Below, piece after piece: positions 1-6,337 of a DNA stretch of 64,000 bases. Made by a program: the position numbers and the translations under genes. Every line of letters starts with the position of its first letter. The stretch's first letter is position 1. Below the pieces are notes generated by a model. It made no database searches and was not told the DNA's origin. It worked only from the letters and a program-made list of their open reading frames with translations. The stretch comes from Mycobacterium sp. D16Q13 (GTDB lineage Bacteria; Actinomycetota; Actinomycetes; Mycobacteriales; Mycobacteriaceae): positions 1 to 64,000 of the forward strand of contig NZ_MAEW01000017.1 of NCBI RefSeq assembly GCF_002013375.1. Reading direction: 5' to 3'.

Positions 1-1
1 C

Positions 2-331
2 ACCGGCAGCACCACCACACCCATCGAGAAACCCGCCGCCCAACCCCCCGCCTCCGGCTCTGGGCTGTCCCCAGCGGGCGTCACGACATCCGTGGACGCC
101 GCGCCCAGCTCCCTGGAGGAGGAGTACTACCAAGCCTGCCGCGCGGCGGCCGACTGGATGACCGGGAAGCAGGATGGCCCCGCCCAGCTCGTCGAGGCGT
201 ACCTGCAGTCCATTCAGACCAATGGGAACGTGGGCCCAGGGACCTTTCACAAGTCCTGGCACGAGCTGCCCGCGGACCGGCAAGCTGCGGTGATCGTGGC
301 GACGAATGCCGCCGCCGAGCAGCAGTGCTAA
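2..331 (+). CDS. LpqV-like lipoprotein, 3' part (5' end outside window)
   Basis: The reading frame is open from the first bases of the window and stops at TAA 329-331, so the gene starts upstream and its signal peptide and lipobox are not visible. The visible part has a Pro/Ser/Thr-rich linker and then a small alpha-helical domain with EEEYYQAC and RQAAVIVATNAAA. I remember M. tuberculosis LpqV (Rv1064c) having a similar SPAGVTT...EEEYYQACHAA region, and this is the basis of the call. A surface lipoprotein of unknown function is likely; localisation is inferred from the family only. The three Cys-containing ends and the short compact domain fit a secreted protein. Confidence 0.6.
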   Translation, partial: TGSTTTPIEKPAAQPPASGSGLSPAGVTTSVDAAPSSLEEEYYQACRAAADWMTGKQDGPAQLVEAYLQSIQTNGNVGPGTFHKSWHELPADRQAAVIVATNAAAEQQC

Positions 332-442
332 GCACAGCCCGCTAAGGCGCTCATCGATTTCCTTTGCGATTCAACAGAATTCGGAAGAATCTGACACGAA
401 CGCATCACTCAGCAAACATCGAGTAATGCACGTAACCTCACC

Positions 443-471
443 TTGGACGAACCCGCACGCGGTGTTAGCAT
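443..471 (+). promoter_or_regulatory. Putative sigma-A-type promoter of the following operon
   Basis: TTGGAC (443-448) and TAGCAT (466-471) are separated by 17 bp, a good match to a mycobacterial housekeeping promoter. If used, transcription starts near 478, which argues that the downstream gene starts inside the longer open frame and not at its first possible codon (443). Confidence 0.45.
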
Positions 472-499
472 GCTCCGGTCAGTGCTCATGGGGTCACGG

Positions 500-1096
500 A
501 TGCAACGAATGTGTCCACTCACCGAACGGACGGTAACGACGTTGGCAAATTCAGATCAGCTTCCTCCGAAGCCCACGCTGGTTCATTGGACGATCGTCGG
601 AGCGGCAGTTGTCGCAACCATCGTCGCAGCGGTTGTCGGCTTTACGGCGGGTGACACCGAACTCGTCCGATTCGTGCAGGGCATCGTCACGCCACTGCTC
701 GCCCTCGTCTCCGGAATCTTGATTGCCGATCTCTATCACCGCATTCAGCAGAGCAACAAGCTTGACCGCAATGTCGGGCAGTCGGCGTACTCCACCATGG
801 TGACTCTGCAGGGCATGATCGACGTGGACAAGCACCTCGCGAGCGCGTCCAACGATCTCAACGAGGGCAACAAGCAGTCCGCCTCCAGCGCCCTGAACCT
901 TGCGCTGACGATCAGCCGTCTGACTTTGCGCCACGCCTTCCAGGCACTGCGCGAGTCGGAGAATGTCTCGAGCACCGCAGTGGCCAAGGCCAAGACTGAT
1001 TTCGCCACGGCCGAGACCGCCGGACAGCCGGAGCGGCAAAAGATCGAGACCGCTGCGCGCCCCAACAACTACACGGTCGGCGTGGGCAATGCCTGA
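500..1096 (+). CDS. Hypothetical protein with two N-terminal membrane helices
   Basis: The protein is about 198 aa from ATG 500. Hydrophobic helices lie at roughly residues 30-50 and 59-78, joined by a very short acidic loop, followed by an Ala/Asn/Gln-rich helical cytoplasmic or periplasmic tail (about 80-198). I recognise no family. The start is uncertain: the frame is open from TTG 443, but a promoter seems to overlap 443-471, so ATG 500, ATG 509 or TTG 542 (giving a start LANSDQLPPKP) are better choices. The stop overlaps the next gene by 8 nt, so the two are probably translated together. The tail has a repeated small-residue helical pattern that could oligomerise; this is inference. Confidence 0.6.
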   Translation: MQRMCPLTERTVTTLANSDQLPPKPTLVHWTIVGAAVVATIVAAVVGFTAGDTELVRFVQGIVTPLLALVSGILIADLYHRIQQSNKLDRNVGQSAYSTMVTLQGMIDVDKHLASASNDLNEGNKQSASSALNLALTISRLTLRHAFQALRESENVSSTAVAKAKTDFATAETAGQPERQKIETAARPNNYTVGVGNA

Positions 1097-1565
1097 AGAG
1101 ACAAAACCGGTGGAGCAATCGGCTGGTGATCTGGAGCCAGAGCCCGTCGACCCCATCATCGGAAAGGTCGCCGATATCGTCGACCGCTACTCGGTGCTGG
1201 TCAACAAGGGTGATGACGCGGGCGTCGAGGTCGGGATGATCTTCTCGGTCATCGGGGCCACCGGAACCGCTGTCCGCGATCCCGAAACCGGCGATGACCT
1301 GGGCACCCTGCCTATCGAAAAGGCACGCATCCGGGTCACCGAGGTGTACTCGAAGTTCTGCCAGGCCGAGACCTACCGGGTCACCGAGCCGGCGGTCGCG
1401 GGCCTGATCAGTGACATCCTGCAGGAACAGTGGCCGGGAACCACCGACGACTTCGGCCGCGAGCAGTTTCAGCTGAACGTCGTGCCCACTCCCACGGTTC
1501 CGGATGCGGCCGAGGTACATATTGATGTCGGCGATTACGTCTGCGAGCTGACTCCGGCGTCGTAG
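1089..1565 (+). CDS. FlgT C-terminal-domain-like cytoplasmic protein
   Basis: The protein is 158 aa from ATG 1089, which lies inside the end of the upstream gene (8-nt overlap). After an acidic N-terminus (about 1-20) comes a segment reading VNKGDDAGVEVGMIFSV, which closely resembles the beta-barrel of the FlgT C-terminal domain (typically ...inlGsndGvkvGmvfeV). There is no signal peptide or membrane helix. In flagellated bacteria FlgT is part of the H/T ring, but this organism has no flagellum, so only the fold is shared. The coupling to a two-helix membrane protein suggests a joint envelope-associated role, which is inference. Confidence 0.6.
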   Translation: MPEETKPVEQSAGDLEPEPVDPIIGKVADIVDRYSVLVNKGDDAGVEVGMIFSVIGATGTAVRDPETGDDLGTLPIEKARIRVTEVYSKFCQAETYRVTEPAVAGLISDILQEQWPGTTDDFGREQFQLNVVPTPTVPDAAEVHIDVGDYVCELTPAS

Positions 1566-1638
1566 TCGGCCACGCCATTTCGGTGCATTTTCGGGGCGAA
1601 TAGCACCGGTATTTGCAACGAAATCACTCAATGGCCAA

Positions 1639-1664
1639 TAGGTGAACATCGACAAACTCACCTA
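1639..1664. promoter_or_regulatory. Inverted repeat upstream of LGFP lipoprotein (operator candidate)
   Basis: TAGGTGA (1639-1645) and TCACCTA (1658-1664) are perfect 7-bp arms around a 12-bp spacer; flanking GCCA and TGGC extend the symmetry. It lies 31 bp before ATG 1696. A possible -10 hexamer TATGTT follows at about 1677, so the repeat sits where a repressor would block the promoter. No T-run follows, so it is not a good intrinsic terminator. Confidence 0.4.
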
Positions 1665-1695
1665 AATGGCGCGTTTATGTTGTTACGTTCGGATC

Positions 1696-2310
1696 ATGGA
1701 TACCAATCTGATGAAACGAGCAGCAGGCGCGGTTTCCATCGTCGCCTTATCCGCGGCGGTCGTTGTCGCGTGTTCTCAAGATGACAGAAACGCCGCCAAG
1801 GAGTCGCTATCCAGCGCGACCAGTGCGGCATCGTCGGCCATCAGCGCTGGTGGTAGCGCCGCATCGAGTGCCGCATCGTCGGCAAGCAGTGCGGTGTCCT
1901 CCGTCGTCGCCGGGGCGCCTTCCACCGTCAACGTGCCGGGTGTCGGCGATGTGACGCTGGAGCCGCCGGTTGCCGAGGCGTACACCAAGGCCGGCGGCGA
2001 GGCCAAGCTCGGCCTGCCGACCGGACAGCCCGAAAAGGTGGGCGATGGCACGGTGCAGGCATTCGCCAAGGGCACCATTTTCAGTTCGCCGGCCACCGGC
2101 GCACACCTGGTACAGGGCGAAATCCTGAAGGTGTACACCGAACAGGGCGGAGCGGGCGGCACGCTCGGCTTCCCCACCGCCGACGAAGCTGAGACTGCCG
2201 GCGGACCCGATGTCGCCAAGGGCGGCTGGATCGGCGAATTCCAGAAGGGCACCATCACCTGGCTGAACCAGGGCGACGGAACCTTCAAAGAGACCGTCAC
2301 CCCGAAGTAG
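1696..2310 (+). CDS. LGFP-repeat lipoprotein
   Basis: The protein is 204 aa from ATG 1696; an upstream in-frame start at 1666 exists but would add a non-signal stretch before the charged MKR. The N-terminus is a lipoprotein signal ending in VVVAC (Cys about 26). A long low-complexity Ala/Ser linker (about 38-80) leads to a C-terminal domain with LGFP-type repeats (KLGLPTG and TLGFPTA). LGFP repeats are known from mycolic-acid bacteria, where they are attached to cell-wall proteins and esterases and are thought to anchor them to the envelope. Here they stand alone, so the protein is probably a structural envelope lipoprotein. The gene stands alone, transcribed away from the previous pair. Confidence 0.8.
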   Translation: MDTNLMKRAAGAVSIVALSAAVVVACSQDDRNAAKESLSSATSAASSAISAGGSAASSAASSASSAVSSVVAGAPSTVNVPGVGDVTLEPPVAEAYTKAGGEAKLGLPTGQPEKVGDGTVQAFAKGTIFSSPATGAHLVQGEILKVYTEQGGAGGTLGFPTADEAETAGGPDVAKGGWIGEFQKGTITWLNQGDGTFKETVTPK

Positions 2311-2341
2311 CGGATGGGCTACCGCGACGGGCGCTGAGCAG

Positions 2342-2716
2342 TCAGCGCCTGTCGCGGAACCAGTGCGGGTTCTCCGCTGGCGACCAACCCGGCAAGGTGA
2401 GATCCGGCCACGGTGGCCGCCGGATCAGGGCTGTCAGTCCCAACACCGCCGAGATCAAGCCGGTCAGTATGCCCAGTGTCGAGGCGCGGTCGGCGTTAAA
2501 GGCGGGCTGCCATTGAGCATTCCCGTCCTTGACGACGAATACGCCCAGTGGTCTCGCCCGTGTTTCCAGGGGTTCGCCGTCGGTGCCGCTGCCACGGGTA
2601 CGCACCTTGGCGACCGTGATGACTAGAGTGCCGTCGGCTGTCGTGTATGGCTCGCCGTAGACGATGGACTTGCCGCCGTCGGTGACGAGCCCTTCCAATG
2701 AGGTTGGCAATCGCAT
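2342..2716 (-). CDS. GerW/YtfJ-like small membrane protein
   Basis: The protein has 124 aa. Residues about 15-65 contain SIVYGEPYTTADGTLVITVAKV, which matches the core of the sporulation YtfJ/GerW family (V-x-G-E-P-x...I-P-V-x-x-V), including the glycine-rich loop that follows. A single C-terminal helix (about 79-98) would anchor it, with a short basic and aromatic tail. Family members occur widely in non-sporulating actinobacteria, so no role in spores is implied; the function is unknown. It is convergent with the LGFP lipoprotein gene (31-bp gap). Confidence 0.6.
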   Translation of the reverse strand: MRLPTSLEGLVTDGGKSIVYGEPYTTADGTLVITVAKVRTRGSGTDGEPLETRARPLGVFVVKDGNAQWQPAFNADRASTLGILTGLISAVLGLTALIRRPPWPDLTLPGWSPAENPHWFRDRR

Positions 2717-2760
2717 GCCTCATTGTCATCGCTCAGCGCCCCCATGGCGAGAGCTTCTTT

Positions 2761-3150
2761 TCAAGCCTCCACGCCGGAGAACAACAGCAGGTTCCCGTCG
2801 GGGTCCTTCACGATGAAGGTGACACTGCCCCACTCCTCGGTCTGCAACGCCTGGTGGAAGGACACACCCGCCGCCTGGTATTCATCGTGGAGCGGGCCCA
2901 GCTTGTACGTCGTCAGCGTGGCGGAAATCGGATCACGTTCAGTAGCAAGGAAATTACGGTCAAAAACCGGTCCTTTGACCTTGCGCAGATTCAGACTCGC
3001 GCCGCCGCGACGGACCTGCCCATAGAACGCTGGCTCACCGTAAGTGAAAGCCAGCTCGAATCCGAGCGTATCGACGTAGAAGCCAACGGCGCGGTCAAAG
3101 TCGGTGACGAAGAGTTGTGGTTCAGCAGTCACAACTTCGGTGGAACCCAT
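2761..3150 (-). CDS. VOC family (glyoxalase/bleomycin-resistance-like) protein
   Basis: The protein is 129 aa from ATG 3150 (MGSTEV); longer in-frame starts add a stretch with unusual composition. It has the VOC beta-alpha-beta-beta-beta fold in two halves: LFVTDFDRAVGFYVDTLGF at the N-terminus and FIVKDPDGNLLLFSG at the C-terminus. Conserved metal ligands are not all evident. VOC proteins act as metal-dependent isomerases, dioxygenases or drug-binding resistance proteins; which applies cannot be told from sequence. It is a single-domain protein, so it would dimerise. Confidence 0.8.
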   Translation of the reverse strand: MGSTEVVTAEPQLFVTDFDRAVGFYVDTLGFELAFTYGEPAFYGQVRRGGASLNLRKVKGPVFDRNFLATERDPISATLTTYKLGPLHDEYQAAGVSFHQALQTEEWGSVTFIVKDPDGNLLLFSGVEA

Positions 3151-3160
3151 AACCAAAACG

Positions 3161-3400
3161 CTACAACCATGTACCCGCGAACAACTCCAGATGCCCACAG
3201 TTGGGGCAACGCCACGCATCAATCACCCGACGAGCACCGCGGCGCCTGGCACCAAAAAACCCGATCTTGATAGGACCTTCCACCCACCACACATGCCCGG
3301 CGGAGTTTTGCCCATTTTGTCCCAGGAACCCAATCTCGGAACCCTCGGTGCCGCATTGCGTGCAGCGAACGTTGTTCACGCCATCCCCCGCGTCTGTCAT
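3161..3400 (-). CDS. Small zinc-ribbon protein
   Basis: The protein is 79 aa from ATG 3400 (TTG 3406 is also possible). It has two Cys pairs, CTQC near residue 13 and CPNC near residue 65, which make a four-Cys zinc site as in a rubredoxin-type knuckle fold. The middle is basic with Trp and Gly residues. A nucleic-acid or protein-binding zinc ribbon is likely; no partner is known. It is transcribed in the same direction as the VOC gene, 10 bp upstream of it, and is divergent from the DUF3060 gene. Confidence 0.65.
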   Translation of the reverse strand: MTDAGDGVNNVRCTQCGTEGSEIGFLGQNGQNSAGHVWWVEGPIKIGFFGARRRGARRVIDAWRCPNCGHLELFAGTWL

Positions 3401-3447
3401 TGCCAAAGGCTATCGCCGTGTGAGTCTCAGTGTGCGACCATCTGTAG

Positions 3448-4107
3448 GTGGAGCCGGATGGTGACCCCGAAGCCCGAATCCGGGAGCTAGAACGCTCACT
3501 GAGCGAGACGGCCCGGAGGTCGGAACTGGGCGTCACCAACCCGAGCCCGTATCCGCCGCAGGTATCGAGTCCGTATCCACCGCCGGTGTATGGCACGCCG
3601 TATCCGCCCCGTTCTCCCGTCCGCAAGTTCCGCCGTCGATTCATGGTGTTCTTCGCCGTGATCACCGCGGGAGTGGCCGGACTTATCTTCTACGCTGCCA
3701 AACCCACACTCCCGCACAATGTTCCGACGAGCTCGGGCCCCTCAACGCCACGTCCCGTGAGGTCAACCGTCGTCAGGCTCCCGACTCGGACCAGTGCGAC
3801 ACCGTCAACCACGTCAACCCCCGGCCCCACGTATGCGCCGCCCGGCTCAACCTTCAGCGTCTCCGGTACGCACAAGCAGATAACGGTCAACTGCGACGAC
3901 TGCTCGGTAAACGTTAGCGGAGTGTCCAATACCGTTGACATCGTGGGCAATTGCGACGCCCTCACGGTATCGGGTGTCGAGAACACGGTGACCGTGGAAG
4001 CGGCGCGCACGATCGGCGCGTCGGGTTTCGACAACAAAGTCACGTACCACTCCGGGGAACCGGAAGTCTCCACGTCCGGTAACAACAACACCGTCGAGCA
4101 GGGCTGA
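3448..4107 (+). CDS. DUF3060 membrane-anchored protein
   Basis: The protein is 219 aa from GTG 3448. The N-terminus (DGDPEARIRELERSL) is a short charged helix frequent in mycobacterial membrane proteins, followed by a Pro/Tyr-rich stretch (about 32-57), one membrane helix (about 65-84), a Ser/Thr/Pro linker and a C-terminal repeat region (about 140-219). The repeats (VSGVSNTVDI, VSGVENTVTV, SGFDNKV, SGNNNTV) are those of DUF3060, predicted as a parallel beta-helix outside the membrane, with two Cys pairs. The function is unknown. The stop is only 2 bp from the convergent CoA-transferase stop. Confidence 0.75.
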   Translation: MEPDGDPEARIRELERSLSETARRSELGVTNPSPYPPQVSSPYPPPVYGTPYPPRSPVRKFRRRFMVFFAVITAGVAGLIFYAAKPTLPHNVPTSSGPSTPRPVRSTVVRLPTRTSATPSTTSTPGPTYAPPGSTFSVSGTHKQITVNCDDCSVNVSGVSNTVDIVGNCDALTVSGVENTVTVEAARTIGASGFDNKVTYHSGEPEVSTSGNNNTVEQG

Positions 4108-4109
4108 GC

Positions 4110-5441
4110 TCAGCTGACCGGTGAGCGGCCATTCGACGCACGCTCAGCAGCCGCCAACAGCTCATCCCGGAACTGAGGGTGGGCGATGGATGCCAGCGCC
4201 TCTCCGCGCTCTCGGACCGTTCTGCCTTCCAGCTCTGCGGCGCCGTACTCGGTGATGATCACGTCGACCTGATGACGCGGCGTGGTGATGACGGCACCCG
4301 GGCCGAACCACGGCACGATGCGTGACTGCAGCACACCATGCTTTTCGAAGGTTGAGGGCAGGCAGATCAGCGAGCGGTCCGACAGCTCCAGCCCGGCCCC
4401 GGCCACGAAGTCCTCGGCGCCACCGATCCCGCTGAACTGTCCCCCGTTGATGGTGTCGGCGACAACCTGTCCCTGGATGTCGATCGAGAGCGCACCGTTG
4501 ATCGAGATCATGTCGTTGTTGGCGCCGATTACCTCCGGCGCGTTGACAATCTCCACCGGCAGGAACGCGACATCGGTATTGCCGTCCAGCCATTCGTACA
4601 GCTCTGGCGACCCGAACGCGAAGGTGGTCACGCTCACGCCGTCGTACTGCCCCTTACCGGTGTTGGCGACCTTGCCGGCGCGGTGCAGTCGCATGCAGCC
4701 GTCGGTGAACATCTCACTGTGCAGCCCATAGCTGCCGCCGTCCCCCTCGGCCAACAGAGTCGCAATCTGGTTGGGAATGGCGCCAATTCCGGTTTGCAAT
4801 GTCGCCCCCGAGCCGATGAAGCTCACGGCGTACCGGGCGATGGCCCTGTCGACATCCGACGGCGCCGCATCGCCCCCGGGCAGCGCCAGCGGCGCATCCG
4901 TCGAGTGCACCATGATGTCGATCTCATCAATGTGCAGCGCGTGGCGATGCTGCTCCCCGAACCCGTAGGTGCGCGGATATCCTTCGGAGACTTCGACAAT
5001 GAGCAGTCGCTCCGGATCGGCGCCCGCACGGCGCAACTCACCGATGGTCCCGCCCGCGTGCAGCGACAGGGAACACCAGCCGTCGGCATCCGGTGGCGTC
5101 GCGACGGTCGTCATCACCCGCGGCGACTGGCGCTCAAGTAATGGCCCGAACCGGCGGAAGTCCGCGGCGGCGAATTCGATATCGGCGCCCATGTCGCGTA
5201 GCGCGCGCTCAATCGGGCCGAAGAAGCCCGACAGGTAGTGCACACCCTGGCGAGAGAACAGCTCGGTGCCGACGGCAAGCAGCGCGCCGTACACCCGCAG
5301 ATCCGTCCAGTCCGTGCGCACACCGAGGGCACGCAGTAAGGCCGGTGGCTGGCCAGGGCCAAGAGGGATTCCCAGCGTATCGGTGGGGTTCAACAGTGCA
5401 GCGGCTTGTTCGGCGGTGAGCTCCTGCGGCATGGCACCCAT
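4110..5441 (-). CDS. Acetyl-CoA hydrolase/4-hydroxybutyrate CoA-transferase family protein
   Basis: The protein is about 443 aa from ATG 5441 (ATG 5432 is equally possible; the frame continues upstream without a better start). The N-terminal half matches the class I CoA-transferase fold. The C-terminal half has GIGAIPNQ, GLHSEMFTDG and GGAEDFVAGAGLS-like motifs of the acetyl-CoA hydrolase/transferase family, where a conserved Glu forms the acyl-glutamyl-CoA intermediate; the Glu in HSEM is the candidate. It would move CoA between acyl-CoAs and short-chain acids such as acetate, butyrate or succinate. Substrate cannot be read from the sequence. It appears monocistronic. Confidence 0.85.
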   Translation of the reverse strand: MGAMPQELTAEQAAALLNPTDTLGIPLGPGQPPALLRALGVRTDWTDLRVYGALLAVGTELFSRQGVHYLSGFFGPIERALRDMGADIEFAAADFRRFGPLLERQSPRVMTTVATPPDADGWCSLSLHAGGTIGELRRAGADPERLLIVEVSEGYPRTYGFGEQHRHALHIDEIDIMVHSTDAPLALPGGDAAPSDVDRAIARYAVSFIGSGATLQTGIGAIPNQIATLLAEGDGGSYGLHSEMFTDGCMRLHRAGKVANTGKGQYDGVSVTTFAFGSPELYEWLDGNTDVAFLPVEIVNAPEVIGANNDMISINGALSIDIQGQVVADTINGGQFSGIGGAEDFVAGAGLELSDRSLICLPSTFEKHGVLQSRIVPWFGPGAVITTPRHQVDVIITEYGAAELEGRTVRERGEALASIAHPQFRDELLAAAERASNGRSPVS

Positions 5442-5599
5442 CTTGCATGAACCGGTGGGCGGTGCTCGACCAATGGGGTTGCCGGGCTCACCGAAGAACC
5501 TCGCGTAAGACCATATGTGGCGAGAACGCCGGGAGTAGGCTCCGCATATCCCGACCGCGCCTCCGCGCGCCGGGTAACTCGGTCTCGCGGGAGGCCACC

Positions 5600-6337
5600 T
5601 TGAGACAACTGGACAACGCCGATACACCCCAGCGCGAACTGGCCATCGAACTGCGCAATGTGGTGCGCGAGTACAGGGTTGGCGGGCAGACGGTGCGCGC
5701 CCTCGACGAGATCAGCCTGCGCCTGTCCGGCGGCCAGTTCGTCTCGATTGTCGGGCCATCAGGGGCGGGGAAAAGCACACTGCTGCATCTGCTCGGGGCG
5801 TTGGACTCCCCCGACTCGGGATCGATCACCTTTGACGGTGAAGAGATCGGCAGGCTCCGCGACGAGCAACAGTCGGAGTTCCGCCATCATCGGGTCGGGT
5901 TCGTCTTTCAGTTCTTCAACCTGCTGCCCACGCTCTCGGCGTGGGAGAACGTGGCGGTGCCGAAGCTGCTCGACGGCATCCGCCTCGGCAAGGTGAAGGC
6001 GGACGCGGTTCGGCTGCTGGACCGGGTCGGCCTCGGTAAGCGGACCGAACACCGCCCGGCCGAACTGTCCGGCGGCGAGATGCAACGCGTCGCGGTGGCG
6101 CGAGCCATGATGATGGACCCACCGCTGATCCTTGCCGACGAGCCCACCGGGAACCTGGATTCCCATACGGGTACTGCCATCCTGGCTCTGCTCGCCGAGG
6201 TCGCCCATGAAGAAGGCTCCGGCCGCCTGGTGGTGATGGTGACCCACAACGCCGACGCCGCCGCGGCAACCGATCGGGTCATCACCCTGCAGGACGGCCG
6301 GCTCGGTTCCGACGAGATGTCGGTGGCGCCAGGGTGA
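5600..6337 (+). CDS. ABC transporter ATP-binding protein (MacB/LolD type)
   Basis: The protein is 245 aa. I choose TTG 5600 because GGGAGG lies at 5589-5594, five bases before it, and because the family starts just before the ELRNVVREYRVG strand. Walker A GPSGAGKS, a Q-loop (FVFQFFNLLPTLS), signature LSGGEMQRVAVARA, Walker B ILADEPTGNLDS and the switch His (MVTHN) are all present, so it should hydrolyse ATP. The family drives MacB/FtsX-type permeases that move substrates across or within the envelope by mechanotransmission. It overlaps the permease gene by 4 nt (GTGA). Confidence 0.92.
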   Translation: MRQLDNADTPQRELAIELRNVVREYRVGGQTVRALDEISLRLSGGQFVSIVGPSGAGKSTLLHLLGALDSPDSGSITFDGEEIGRLRDEQQSEFRHHRVGFVFQFFNLLPTLSAWENVAVPKLLDGIRLGKVKADAVRLLDRVGLGKRTEHRPAELSGGEMQRVAVARAMMMDPPLILADEPTGNLDSHTGTAILALLAEVAHEEGSGRLVVMVTHNADAAAATDRVITLQDGRLGSDEMSVAPG

